NCBI GenBank assembly: GCA_001600635.1
Contig: BCKL01000024.1
Span: 310,260-374,259, forward strand
Direction: 5' to 3'
Source: Leucosporidium creatinivorum
Lineage: Eukaryota; Basidiomycota; Microbotryomycetes; Leucosporidiales; Leucosporidiaceae
DNA: 64,000 nt
The position numbers and the translations under genes were made by a program. Positions 12,680 through 25,152 of this stretch are shown in pieces; the stretch's first letter is position 1, and every line of letters starts with the position of its first letter. A model generated the notes under the pieces. That model worked only from the letters and a program-made list of their open reading frames with translations. It searched no databases and had not been told where the DNA came from.

Positions 12680-15158
12680 ATGCACTCCTCGTCGCTGACC
12701 GCCTCGACCTCTTCGGCGTCGATTCCTTTGCCAGCCTCGCCGACTTCGCTACAGGACTCACCGCCAGCCAGCCCATTTTCAGTAACGCCTCCCTCGCTCT
12801 CCAAACCGCCATTAGCTCGCCTGCAATCCTCCTTCCAAGGCTCAAGCGCAACCTCAGCATCTCGCGCGCCGTCGCTGTCACCTCTCTTCCTCGACTCGCT
12901 CACGCGCGCTACCCTCCCATCAGCAAGCGTATCCGAATCAGTAGCGCGTCACCCCGTCCTCTCGTCGCCCAAGACCGATCGACCGCCGCTACTGCCAGGA
13001 GGGAGCCATTCGCCGCCGCACGCCAGGAAGGCTCTAGGAGGGGGAGGGAGGAATCGCAGCGCCTCGGCGGGGAGCTTGAAGTCGTTGTTGGATCGGGAGA
13101 AGAATGGAAGAGGAACGGGGAGCCTCTCGGCGAGGAGGATGAGCGGCACTTCCTCGTCCGAGACGTTGCCGCCCATCGAGGACGGCGCTGAGCAGGCGCA
13201 GGCGCCGGGGTTGGATCAGCTCAGCTGGGGTACCAAGTGGTGGCCATTTTCGGTTGTCGAGCCGAGCGCGGCGGATGTCAAGGGCAAGGGGCGAGCGGTC
13301 GAGCCGGACGACGATGGAGCAGGCCTCACCGAGCCCAGCGTCGAGGAGGACCCTCATGCTTCTGCGCGAGGGTTCATGTCTCTCTTCGGAGGACAGGGAG
13401 CCGTGACCAACGCTCAAGCCCAGCGGGAAGCAGCGCGAGCTCAGGACAAGGCCGAGGATGAGTTGCTCGACGCCGATCTCAACTCACTGGCGACCGCCGC
13501 CACTTCGATCAATATCAGCGACACTCCGACCAAGTACCGAGAAGCCGACGAAGGTTCTCCCAAGAGCTACCGCACCTCCCCTCCCTCGCGTCGGACCTCG
13601 ACCAGCAGCCCTCTCAAACCGACCTCATTCCTCCCCACCTCGGTCTTCTCCTCCGCCTCGACCTCCCATGCCCAACCCCTCGACGGCCCTTCCTCACTCT
13701 TCTCCTCCTTCTCTCTCTCCAACCCTTTCACCCCTCCCACCAAACCTCAACACGCTCGGCGCTACTCGTCCTCGGCGAAGAAGGGAGACGAGGACGACGG
13801 CCCCACCGCTAAACGGAGCGAAGTCGAGCGTTTCCTCGACGAGGAGGACACCCAAGCAGCAAAAGAGGAGGACGACCACCACATGGACGTCTTCTCCCTC
13901 ATCAAAGAGCGCTACCGCTGTCCCAAGTACCCAATCGTCTTCTGTCACGGCCTTTTCGGCTTCGATGTTATTGGTCCTTCGGGCATCAAGCCGCTGCAGT
14001 TTGCGTATTGGATTGGGATTAGGGAGGCGTTGGAGGCGATGGGAGTGGAGGTGCTTATCGGGAGGGTGCCGGCTTCGGCGAGTATCGAGGAGAGGGCAAA
14101 GGTGCTTTGCGAGTTGATCGAGGAGACGTTCCCGGGTCGAGAGGTCAATCTGATTGGTCACAGCATGGTGAGCAGTGACGTTCCGCTTCCCTTCGCTGTT
14201 CGGCGCTGACCAGTCCGCCTCCTTCGTCCCCTCCCTTTCTCCCTCCTCGATGTCTCTTCCTTTGCGTTCGCCTCGCTCTCTTCTTCGTAATCAACAGGGA
14301 GGACTCGATGGTCGTTTCCTCATCTCTCGACTCCAACCCACCACCTTCAAAGTCCGCTCCCTCACCACCATCTCCACTCCTCACCGAGGCTCCTCCTTCG
14401 CCGACTACCTACTCGAGGACCTGCTCGGCTCTTCACGAGTTCCAGCTCTCCTCAACGTCATGTCGACCTTCGGTGTACCGGGAGGAGGAAAGGCCTTCGA
14501 CGACTTGACGACGTGAGTCAACTTGCTGCTTGAGTTCGGCGGCGCAGGCGCTACCTCGGTCGAATGCGGTCTCTTTACCTCGCTTGGCTGACCTCTTCGT
14601 GACTCTGCTACAGTACCAAGATGGCTCGCTTCAACGACGAGACGCCCGACGATCCCAAGGTCAAGTACTTTTCCTACGGCGCCGAGTTCGAGCCGGGATG
14701 GAGCAACGTCTTCCGCGTGCCATGGGGCGTTGTGCATGAGCGAGAGGGTGAGTCTAGCCATCAGCTCTCAGGTCTCTTGTACGGTCGACCTGTCAGGCCT
14801 CAGCTGACCTTCACTCGCCCTCCCCGATCTCTCCCTCTCGCTCGCTCGTCCCGGCAGGCGCCAACGATGGCCTCGTCAGCATCGAATCCGCCAAGTGGGG
14901 TCAATACCAAGCGACACTCAACAACGTCAATCATCTGTACGCTTTCCGCACCTTCCTTTCCGGGCCGCCAACCGTTTTTTCTGACCTTCCCTCTCCCCTT
15001 CCCCATCCTCTCGCTTCCTCGGCGCGCGCAGGGATCTCGTCGGCTGGGTAGGCAAAGTTCGCTACGGCTGGGCCGAGTGGCTTGGCAAGCCCATCAAGTT
15101 CAAGCCTGTGTCGTTCTTCTGCGCAGTAGCAGAGATGCTGGCGGATGAGGACTTGTGA
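12680..15158 (+). CDS. TGL2-like lipase / alpha-beta hydrolase
   Basis: Five exons (12680-14167, 14298-14512, 14614-14747, 14858-14936, 15032-15158) join in frame to 680 residues. The first ~410 residues are Ser/Pro-rich and probably disordered, much longer than in yeast Tgl2. The catalytic part starts with YPIVFCHGLFGFD (oxyanion region), then NLIGHSM|GGLDGR, a GxSxG nucleophile elbow with Ser near residue 495, split by intron 1. TISTPHRGSS, then GANDGLVS (likely acid) and NNVNHL (possible catalytic His) follow. Tgl2 of budding yeast is a mitochondrial triacylglycerol/diacylglycerol lipase; the same substrate class is inferred here. The low-complexity N-terminus does not look like a clear presequence. 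Confidence 0.87.
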
Positions 15159-15686
15159 GCTGAGGCCGAGTGAGCTGAGGCCGAGTGAGGCTTGGGGGCG
15201 GGGCGAAACGGCAGAGCGAAGAGGGCAAGTAAATTGGGCGGGGGGGAAGGATCAGAGGGGTGTGAGTTGGTGTTGGTTGACTCGGAGTGAGGAAGTGGAT
15301 GGACGCTGTTGCGTATACGAGCAGTTTGGTAGTAGAAGGAGCAGAGTAATGACCACCTTCGAGCCTTCTCTTGACCAGCTCGGCGATTCAGCTCGGCGAA
15401 AGTTTAGAACGGAGAACCGCGTGTTGTTAGAGATGCTTGTGCGGTGCAGAGCGGAGAGATGAACATGCATGATGACTGGACGGGGTGTGTAGGGCAGCGT
15501 CGAATGATGGGACTTAGCGCAGCCAGAGGGGCGATATTCGGGGGGGCGGCGAAAGCTCTCCTTCCCCTCTCTCTGCCTCTTGCAACCCTCACCTTGCTCG
15601 TTCGACCGTCGACTGTACATCGTAGGACTCTACTGGAGTGCTTTCCTCGACGCCCACGCTCCCTCGGCGCTTTCTCGGCTTCCTCG
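15159..15686. other. Intergenic region before second Zn2Cys6 gene
   Basis: No gene-like reading frame is supported. It holds two adjacent copies of GTGAGCTGAGGCCGA-like sequence just after the lipase stop (about 15,156-15,187) and otherwise G-rich sequence. It presumably contains the promoter and leader of the regulator that follows. Confidence 0.4.
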
Positions 15687-18242
15687 ATGTCGTCCACCTC
15701 CTCACTGTCGCCTACCGCGACTCTCAAGAAGGCGGGCAGGATGACCTGCGACTCTTGTCGGATTCGCAAGGTGAAATGTCAACCTTCTGAAAATGGAGGG
15801 CCTTGTTCTCAGTGTGCAAGACATGCGGTACCGTGAGCTGTTTCCTCTCGCTCTCCCTTGCGCTTCGAAGGGGAGCTGATGCCGGTCTCCTACGCCTTCT
15901 GCACCAATCTAGATGCACTCACACCCCACATGTGAGGAAGAAGATGCTCCCTCGCAATGGGAAACGGATAGAACAGTGCAGGGCAGCGGCCAGCGAAAGC
16001 TCGAGGATCAACAACGCCAGGCTGGATGACTCGGGGTCACCAGAGTTGACGCTCAGTAGGGTAGATGGGGCATTGGCCTGCGCACAGATCTCTACGATAC
16101 TCGCCAGCCATCTCCTACAGCGTGAGTCCCTCGATTCTCGAGTTCGGCGTTCGCGCGGGCACCACATTCGCTCTTCGCCCCTGTCAAAGGCCGAGGCTCG
16201 CCGTCGGCTCAGGCTCCGAGCTGACTTTTGAACATCTTACAGAGTTCCGACATACGCCAGAAACTTACCTGAGCCTGCTAGACCTCTCCGGCCTCATCCG
16301 CGAGGTCGACTCGGTCGCAGGCCGCCTCTCGCTCCTTCCGCCAACGCACGAAGCTCTCGCTCGGGTCATCTTGGCTCACTCAGCCGCTCATTCCTCCCAT
16401 CCATTACTCTTTGGTCCTCCCGCATCGCCCCTCTCAGCTCCCGGTGTCCCCTCCTTCGACCTCGTCGCCGGGCCAGCACCACCTCCCTTCACCGACTTGC
16501 GCGAGTATGGGCGCCGTCGAGCCTCGCTGTGCCATGAGTTGAGGGAAGCGGCCATCAGATGCGTGTGGGAGAAGGGGACGATGGCCAAGGTGGACGACGA
16601 TGAGAACGCCGCGACGTGCTGGCTCATAAGTCGCTTGGTTGAAGGTGGGTTCGGACCTCGGCTTCCGTGAAGGCGATTACTAACGATGTCGCTCTGCAGC
16701 TCAACAAGTTGGAGCAGGAACTCCATATCTTGTGGCTGCCGTCACACAATTCCGCATCCTCGCTTCGAAGGGGCACAGTACCCCACGCGACAGCAAATGG
16801 CCTTTCTACTTTGTGAGCCGATCTCGCGCTGTCTACTGAAGGATAGCGCTGATCTCCATTCTCTCAACAGCTCCTGGAATCGCTCTACTCGCTACAGACG
16901 GGCATGCCTTCGACTTTGTGGGTCCTGCGCTCCATCGGAGCCCGAGCTCGGCGCTGACTCGGCGGTCTCGACAGCACCGATTCGGATTTCCTCCTCCTCT
17001 GCGGACCCATACCTCGCCCACTTGGAGAGTATGCACATCAAGCGCGACATATGGAGTGCATCGACGTCTTTGATGCTTTCGTCTGCCCTTGTGAGCCTTT
17101 CGTTCGACCTCGCTCGCCGAGAAATCGCTAACGAGGCTGCGATCACAGACCTCTACCACGCCGCTACTCTCGCCCGCAGTTGTGTTATACACTTTACTGG
17201 AGGTACGTCTACTCGCGGCGATCATGGAAGCCGAGCTTACCCTTCTCGCCGAGCAGCCTACGCCCGTCAGCAACCTCTCTCCGCCACCGCCATGCAAGAG
17301 TACCTCGCCTCACTCGAGTCCCTCCACGACCTTCTCTCCATCCTCGACATACGCGCCGACGGTCTACTCGCAGCCATGCCTCCTCACATCGCTCCTACCT
17401 GCCGCCTCGCCGCCTGTCGTCAGCTCGTCAACTTTGGCTGGTGCGCTCTCGCCCTTGCGCCGATTCAGGAACTCAAGCGCAGGATTTCCGAGCTCGATGC
17501 ACTAGGGGAGAGTGGTCGAACGCCGCTGGAACGAGGACTACAGAGGGAGGCGCTGGCGGTCATGCTCGCGCAGGCCAGCCGACTCGGCGATCGCGCGACA
17601 GCTATCTTTGTCGAGCGCGTATCGAGGATTTGCTCGCTTTCGTGGATGAGCGGGTATCTGGTGCAGCTCGACTTTGCTGGATGGTGGGAGCAGATCAAGA
17701 CGAGCCCAGCGAGGGAGGAGGATCGGCGTTCGAGGGCTGGGGGGTGAGTCGCGGTCTTGATTCAGAATCTGATTCTCTCCGAGCTTCACTACTGACTAAC
17801 TCTCGCATACAGGATTCTACATGCCGCTCTGCTCAGCGGATGGACTTCGGTCACGTCGGCGCCTCTCGACTCGGCGATCCAGGAGATGAACCACTACCTC
17901 TCGACGCCCTCCGCCCACTACGGCGCCCCAACACCCCAGGTTCTGTCCGTGCTTACCTCCGACTACAACAACGTCCACCCCTTTCCGTCCCCCGCTCAGC
18001 CTCAGCAGCCCTTCTTCGACTCCAACTCGCACGCCGCACACGCCGCCTACTGGTCCTCCTCGGCTACCGCCTCGACGTCGACCTCAGGATCCGGTACGAG
18101 ACATAGCTCTCCAGCTACAGAAGATGCGCCACCGCAATGGGCCCCATTAAGCTCGGGATTAACGGCTTCGGCGGAGGGGTGGACATATCCTGATCAGACG
18201 GGGTTCGGTGACGGGGGATTGGGGGGTCCTTATTATGGGTAG
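15687..18242 (+). CDS. Zn2Cys6 fungal transcription factor
   Basis: Start chosen at the Met of MSSTSSLSP, 32 residues before the cluster. The zinc cluster, CDSCRIRKVKCQPSENGGPC then SQCARHAVPC, has the exact C-x2-C-x6-C-x8-C-x2-C-x6-C spacing; its last Cys is encoded after an intron near 15,834-15,913. The middle exons form a mostly helical regulatory domain (LSLLDLSGLIREVDSVAGR and similar) as in fungal_trans proteins, and the last exon is Ser/Gln/Pro-rich, ending GGLGGPYYG, a plausible activation tail. About eight introns; most boundaries are clear but not all were traced. It is a nuclear regulator; targets are unknown. Confidence 0.87.
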
Positions 18243-18742
18243 AGCTGTAGAAGCATGTCAGTAGATGCTGGAAGCTGGCTCGTAGCTCCATTTCGACTGT
18301 CAACGGTCGCCGAGCCCCTCGAGCGACTCGGGCGAGCAAGTCGAGCGAGCTTCTTTCTCACTCTTGCTTCTCGCCTCGTCTTGCTGCTCTTGAAGCTCGC
18401 TGCTCGTTGGGTCTGCTGGTTGCTGGTGTGCTCAGAGTGGGCAAGCTGCAGCTGGCTGGAAGAACCTCTCGAGCCTGGGGTTCGCCTACAGCTCCCCCCA
18501 TCCGCCGAGCCTCGCTGACCTTCTCTCAGCCCACAGTGAGGTCGAGTCCTTGCGTTGAGTCACTAGAAGAACGATAAGAGAAGGCGTGTAACCCCTCGAG
18601 CTCTATGGTCCACTCGCTTTGCCTTCGTCGCCAGCCCTGACTTCGCCGAGAAGCGAAGATCGCAGCCGAGCGTCGAAACGCACGCTTCTGACCTACAGAG
18701 AGATGCGAGGGTATGCTTTGCGAACGAACGAATCAAGAACTA
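18243..18742 (-). repeat. Dispersed repeat copy between two genes
   Basis: The reverse complement of about 18,280-18,490 matches the repeat at about 640-830 and at 51,130-51,290: shared blocks include CACTCTGAGCACACCAGC, GAGCAGCAAGACG and GGCGAGAAGCAAGAG, followed by GCTCGCTCGACTTGCT. It is degenerate and has no coding sense. The rest of the stretch shows nothing recognisable. Confidence 0.55.
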
Positions 18743-21700
18743 CTACTGCTCATGCGGTACAGACTTCTCCACTTCCTCCTCTTCAAGCGCTCCATCCAAA
18801 CCCCACCCATCCTCGTCGGCGCCTTCTTCCGGTGCCGATCTAGTCGCTGCTACTGATTCCTGTTGCTCCGCCTTGCTGTCTGTACTACTCGTGAGTGTCG
18901 TCGCTGGATTCGAAGTGGGCGCGCCGCTGCTGGTTGTGGGCTCGGCGATGGCTGAGGAGGGAGATGGATCGACCAGAGGACGAGGTGGAACAGCGGGCGG
19001 TGGCGCCGAGGTTGGTTGGAGAGCAGCAGCAGCACCTCCAGACGAAGAAGCGACAGCTGAGGGCTGTGACGGGGCAGGAGGTGCTGGGACGGGTCGAGAG
19101 GTGACCTCGGCGGCGGTGGGAGGCCTAGGAAGCCCGACTTGGACGGCTGGTGCTAGCCGAGGCGGTGGTGGTGGAGGAAGCGTGGGGTGTGTCGTGGCGA
19201 CGCTAGGTGCGGGTGGAGCAGTTGAAGCGGCGTCGGCGGTAGTGGAGGCGGGACGGGTCGTCCACTCGGGCGTCTGCGTGGCGCTCTTCGTCGGAGCAGG
19301 TGGGACCTCCCTCTTCCTCTTCTCCACCTCAGCAGCTCCCTTCGTCTCCTTCAGCACCTTTCCCCCATCCTTCTCCGCCTTCTCCCCTTCCGTCGTCTCC
19401 TTCCCTTTACTCTCCTCCGCCGACACATGATCACTCGCGACCGCGTTCCTCCTACTCTCATCCCTAATCCCCGGAATCGCCATCATCGTAGCAGGCTTGT
19501 ATGCTCTTGCCGGAGTGGTCGTCGCAGTCGTCGAGGACTTGGAAGGCGAGGTGGAGAGAGAGGGAGAGCCGGTGGCGAACGTCGGGGCGGTGCTGAGTTT
19601 GGTAGTGGGAGAGGGCGCGGCGGGAGTGAAGTGGCCGGCTGAAGGCGACGAGGACAGCGAGGGGCGATGCGTTCGAGTGGTGGAAGTGCGAGGAGGAGAG
19701 GTCGAGACGGCGCTGCCGAAGTCTCTCGCTGCTCGAGAGGGGGAGGAGGAGACGTCGGGCATCGAGATGGGTGCGGTGGATGGTGAAGATGTCGAAGGAT
19801 CAGTAGGGAAGTAGTCGCCGTTGCCGCCGTTGCCCCTCTTGCCCGCCCTGTAATCGCGATACGACTCGACCTTCCTCGTTGGGCTTCCTTCCGCCTCTCT
19901 CTCCCTCGAGGACGACAAGCTCCTTCCACCGTCCTGCGGTGGACTCGAGGCTTCAACATCGTCGCCCGCGTCTTCCGGTACCGCCTCTTTGCCCGCACCC
20001 GCCTTACGAGCATTCCAAGTCGCTCCCCACCGCTTCATCGTATCCTTGGCCTGCGCGACCCCAGCAGCGAGCGCCTCCTTGTCGGCGGCTTTCGTACGCC
20101 AGGAAGAGAGGAGGGAGGAGGCCGTTGCCGCTGCTGAGTCGGCGGAGAGGGTCGTCTGATGGCTGAGATCTCGGCGAGGTGGGGGCGGAGGAGTGCTCGG
20201 GAGGGTTTTGGTGAACGAAGGGCGTGAGGGGATGGCGGGAGGAGCGAGCGAGGTGGTGGAAGCGAGTGTAGAGGCGGTGGAGGGCGTAGGAGAGGGAGGG
20301 CGTTCTGCTTTGGTGGAGAGGGAGGAAGTCGACCGAGATGTGGGTAGGGGAGCCGAGGGGGGCGCCGAGGGCAGGGCGGGGAGAGGCGAGGTGCCGAGTT
20401 CGGGGGTACCAGCAGCGCTGCCCGCAGGTGATTCGGTTAGAGGCATTTGAGAGGCGACGGAGAGCTGCGAGTCGGAGGTGTGAAGAGGGATGGGCGATGG
20501 AGCGAGGAGGGAGGCCGGCGAGGGTGTCGCCGAAGGGGTAGTCGACTTGGGCGCCGTGAGGGAGAGGCCGGACGGCTTCGACGTGACTTCGTCCTGAAGG
20601 GACTCTGCTGACTCGTCCTCTTTGATCGACTCTGCCTTGCCGACCCTCGTCTCCCTCTCGCGCTCCCTGCTCTGCGCTCGCTTCGAGAGGATGTCTCGTA
20701 GACGAGCCGCCGAGTCCTCAACGCCAGTCTTGGTGCTCGTGCTGTCGACCGAAGAAGTCGAGTCATTGGTGTTCGTACGAGCGAGCGAATTGAGGGAAGC
20801 GTTCGTGGGCGGGGTAGACGAGCCTTGCGAGGGTGACCTTCCTGCTCCGAACCAGCTCCTCCTCTTGTCGCCCGCGCCAGCTCCAGTCGTCGGCGAAGTC
20901 GAAGCGGTCGTCGCTGCCGATGCCCTCGACTCCCTCCACGACGAGAGGCTGAAGCTCGAAAGACTCGACGAGCTGGAGCCGCTCTTGATCGGCGCAGCTG
21001 GTCCCTCCGGCCTTCCCCTCTCTCCCCCGCTCGTCGTTCTCCTCCGATTCCTCGCCCTCGCCGTAGTCGTTGCAGCCTCCTTGGCCGATGGAGTCGACTC
21101 GATACCCTCCTGACCGGTCGCGCTCGGCACCGGTTCGCCTGCGACCTCCTCCACCTCGGGTGTCTCATTCGTGCCGATGGCGGTCGACTCGTCGCCCGAG
21201 CCTCCAGCGGGAGTGTGAATGTCGTGCTCCTTGCGAAGGGCGTCGCCCCAGATGCCACCGCGGGAGGAGAAAGGTCGAGTGTTGAAGAAGCTGAGGTCGT
21301 CCATGTGAGGAACGACGATGCTTTCCATGATCTGCGAAACGAGGTCAGCGATGGGAGAGGGAGAAGGTACAGACACCAACTCACCACCTCGCGGATCCTC
21401 GATTCGATGGGACTGGTGATCATGCTCCACTTGATCTGTCGGGTAGAGACGACGGGCTCGACGTTGAGGACCATCCGAGGCATGCTCGAGAAGCCGAACC
21501 ACACGCGGTTCGATGGCGGCTTCTTGATCTTGAGTAGAAGGTTGCCCTCAATCTCCTTGAGCACGACAGCGAGAACGAGGCGAACCGAGTAGGGCTTGAA
21601 GCGCGAGCCGAGGTTGATGGTCGCGACCGTCTCGATGGTGATGCGAAGGTCGCCTACGTACGAGACGTGCGTCTCCATACTGGCGTCTCCATCGGCGGTG

Positions 21701-22662
21701 AGCTCCTTGAGCATCGGCTTGGAGAAGAAGGGGATGGCCGTGCCGACGTTGACCTCGCGAACTTGGATCTCGGAGAGGATGGAGGGGGTTTTGACGCGCT
21801 TGAGTTTGCGGACAATTCGAGAGGTGATGTACTCCTCGAGAGTGGAGGTGCGGTAGACGGCGAGGAAGATGCGGCCGAGTAGAGCATTGAACCAGCGCAT
21901 GGGGATTGAATCGGGCTGAGCGTCGATGCCGTCGACGAGGGTGGCCATGTCGTCCGGGTCGAAAAGGGAGCGATCCTTGTCGAGCGTGGCGTTCGTGGTA
22001 GCGTTGCCGAGCTTGGAGGCCTGGACGAGGGAATGGTACCAGTCCTCCTTGTCCGAGTTGACCTTGGCGAAGATGAACCAGGGGAGAGGCTTGGTCGGCT
22101 CCATGTCGTGGGTCGTCTCCTCGGTGGCAGCGTGCGCGGCGAGTGCAGCATCTCCGTCGACGCCTCGGGGCTTGAGAGTGATGGCGTTGCGCTTGACAAA
22201 GAGCTCTCCGTCGAGGTTGCCCTCGGGGTAGATGATGACCTCGTGCTGAGAGACCTCGACGGCAGCCCAGCAATCGACCTGCTCCTCGTTGTCGTAGAGG
22301 AAGAGGACGTTCTGCTTGAGGACGCCATAGAACTGGTCCTTGGGCTTGGAGCGCCGAGGATCCCTCGACCGATTGTCCATGAAGGAGCGATATCCCGAGA
22401 CCATCATGCCGACGTAGGTGCCATTCGACTCGAGTAGCGGCTCGTAGGTCCTCCTGACCGTCAACCATCCAGCTCGGTAGAGTGTGACGGGGTGAGCTTC
22501 ATCCTCACTGGTCGTTCGGAGAGGAGGGATGCCCGTCTTGCGAGGGAGGTGAACGACGGGCGAGGTGTAAAAGAGGAAGCCGAGGAAGACGGCTAGGAGT
22601 AGCGGGATGAAGGTAAGTCCTCCGACGATGAAGGCGACGAGGAGAGCGAACACGCTGAACAT
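18743..22662 (-). CDS. NVJ2/TEX2-like SMP-domain lipid-transfer protein
   Basis: Two exons (22662-21385 and 21331-18743, one 53-bp intron) encode 1288 residues. Residues about 1-35 are a hydrophobic ER anchor (MFSVFALLVAFIVGGLTF). A PH-like domain follows (QFYGVLKQNVLFLYD; PWFIFAKVNSDKEDWYHSLV), then an SMP lipid-binding domain from about residue 240 to 450 (MRWFNALLGRIFLAVY; PFFSKPMLKELTADG; GNLLLKIKKPPSNRVW; STRQIKWSMITSPI). This anchor-PH-SMP order is that of yeast Nvj2 and animal TEX2, which move ceramide or phospholipid at ER contact sites. The last ~830 residues are Ser/Pro/Thr-rich and disordered, far beyond the usual length. An acceptor-like CTACAG sits directly before the ATG, suggesting a 5'-leader intron. 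Confidence 0.9.
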
Positions 22663-23782
22663 CTGTAGCGAGAGGGAAGTCAGCTGAGGAGTCCTCCGTC
22701 AAACACGACTCGGGGTGTTGCTGTAGGTCGTGCGAGACAAGCTGAGGACCTGCAGATCATTCTTGACATCCCTTTGACCATCATGTAGCTCTGCAGCTCT
22801 GTGTCACCCCTTCCGGGCCTGCCTCCCGTGCTTCACGCGACGCACGCCCCACTCGACACGTTCCCATGTCCCCGGGTATCGATGCGACTCCAGCACGCCC
22901 CTGCAAGGTCCTGTACCATCTCCAATCTTGCGCACAGCGAAGCGAGCTTACGTCGAGCGAGTTGGCGGGAGAGTCGTGTTCAGCAGGAGCGAGCGATGGG
23001 CGTCATGCGCTGTGAGTTGAGCTGTAGGTGAGCTTCGTCTGAGGCTGTACAGCAGCAAAGGCTCACCTGTAGCAATGTATCGAATTCCCAAGAGGCGAGC
23101 GAGAAGTAGACGAAGAGGCGGGAGAGCAACCCAAGGCCGAGGGCGTCGCTGGCAAGAGGCGAACCCTGGCGACTGAAAGGGAGCTCTGTTGAGCTACACG
23201 ATTGCACCGAGCAATAGCAGGTATAGCTCCGGGGCTACTCTGTGATCAGCTACACGCCTGCGTGAAGAGGCCCCTCTCCCTCTTGCCTCTCGCGCTCTCC
23301 GCTCCGAATCCTCTTGCTCTCCCGCGCTGCACTCGTTCATCTCTTCTCTCGTCATCACTCTGAATAGCTTGGGGCTACATATAGGGCTTGCTCTATCGTG
23401 GACTTGCCCTCGCGCACCTGCTCTGCCACCAGCGACTCGGAACCCTTGCGCCATTCTCTCGAGCTGAAAGGGTGAGTTGGGCTCACTGGGGTACAAGGGG
23501 CGCTGAAGAATAATGGTGGACTGTGAAAGAATGGGCGGGAGCCTCTGCTGAGGGAAGAGTGCAGCAGGGGTCGAGCGATCGGCCCCACGTCGAGTGGGCC
23601 GAGGAGGCGATAAAGCTACAGCGTGGGGGGAGGGAGGGGCAGAAGCGGGAGATAGAGAGCAGTAGTATATTCCTGCGTTCCGAGATGAATGCTAACTCAC
23701 CCTCGCTGTCCTGCACCGACACAGGTCTTGCCCTTCCCTCCTTCGCCGAGCCTTCCCCGAACCACTCCTCGACTCGCCCAGG
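22663..23782. other. 1.1-kb intergenic region
   Basis: No coding region is supported; all reading frames are short and lack recognisable motifs. It presumably holds the promoter of the NVJ2-like gene on one side and that of FB1 on the other. Confidence 0.4.
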
Positions 23783-25152
23783 ATGCCGACCGTCCAAGAT
23801 CTACCGCCCGAAGTGCTCTACCGGATCCCGGAGCTCGTGGAGGGCACCCCAGCTGCCCCCCTAGCGCCTCTCGCAAGCTCGTCACTCGTCGCCAGAGCAT
23901 GGAGGCATCCTTCGCAACGCCTCCTCATCAACAACATCCGTCCTCACCACTTGCATGAGCATATAGCCGGCAAGGCATCTCCTGTCATCACGTCTCGCAC
24001 CATTCGCGTGGCGCTCGTTTCCGAAGGTTCGGCGCAAGAATTGCTGGACTTTTTCGCTCAGGAGGACGTGATCATAGAGGGATTGGTGGTGCGTTGGACT
24101 CGCGCATGCGATCTCGACCTGAGTACGATAAGCATCAAGCTTCTGGCTGGTGAGTATGTACACGCTGTCGGCGAGGCGCGGAGGCTAATCCCTGTGCTTG
24201 GCCAGGCTTGAAACTCCTCGAAATCAAGGGGCACCTCGCCGAACGACTCATTATCCCCTCTTCCATCAGACTTGAGCTGCGGTATTTCAGTCTCGCAACA
24301 CGCTTCTTACCAGCGGTTTCCTTCCTCGGCTCTCTCTTCGAAGCGGCGCCTTCCCTCACCAGCCTCGATCTTCAACTCAGCCACTCGGAATCACTCACCA
24401 GTGACTACGCCGCAGTGATGCAAGTGTTGGCTCCTCAGCTCCGCCACCTGAGACTGGCCGCCGACGCGACCACTCTCGCGACCAGTCCGACGGCGTTCGA
24501 CTTCAGAGGATTCCTCGCTTCCTGCAGCTCTCTCCAATCCCTTGAGCTCTACAGCGCTACCCGATCACACACCAAAGCCATGCTAGCGGCTATCTGCTCG
24601 CCTCTCGTACTCCTCACCACCGACATGGACGACCGTTGGGCTCGAGCTGCCAGCGAGCAGGGAATCGCCGAGCTGGTAGCCCTACTGCAGCTTCCCGTCA
24701 TGGCCAGCCTACGACGGTGGAGGATACCTGAGGGCAGATCATTCAAAGGTCCCACATTGACTGCGGTTCAACGAGCTCAGTGGGAAGGTGGATGTCCGGC
24801 GAGGGGAGTGGAACCTCGCGACGAGCGCCGCCTCTTTACCGGTCAGCTCTCGCTGCTCTTGAGGTCGTTCTCTGCCTTCATCGACCGGGGCTGACTCCCT
24901 TTTCTTCCGCGCCACCCAAGCTTTCGAGCGTAAGTGGAGCCTTAGCGCCCTGTAGCCCCGCTTTCAAGCTGATAGAAGCTTTTATCGGTCTACAGAGCTA
25001 CAGAGCTACACGCCTATCATCCAACATGGCCGCCCTCTCCCTTCCGACGCCCTATCCTTCCCTCCCCTCAACGCCTGGACCTCTCGCGCTCAATACACCC
25101 CCGTTCAGCACACCGCCAGCCTTTTCTTCTCACAGACTACCCCGCCGAGTAG
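23783..25152 (+). CDS. F-box family protein FB1
   Basis: Three exons (23783-24149, 24206-24841, 25136-25152) join in frame to 339 residues. The F-box head is MPTVQDLPPEVLYRIPELV with SSLVARAWRHPSQ after it. The body has Leu-rich segments (FRGFLASCSSLQSLELY; LRRWRIP) like divergent LRRs, and the tail is ARGVEPRDERRLFT then DYPAE on the last exon. Such proteins usually present substrates to an SCF (Skp1-cullin-F-box) ubiquitin ligase; that role is inferred. Intron 2 is 294 bases against about 65-75 in its relatives, apparently because ~215 bp were inserted between branch site and acceptor. If that intron is not removed, translation stops at 24,894 instead. Confidence 0.72.

Noticed and set aside
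19483-20013. Arg/Pro/Ser-rich frames overlapping the NVJ2-like tail
   Set aside because: Low-complexity shadows of the in-frame exon; composition explains the lack of stops.
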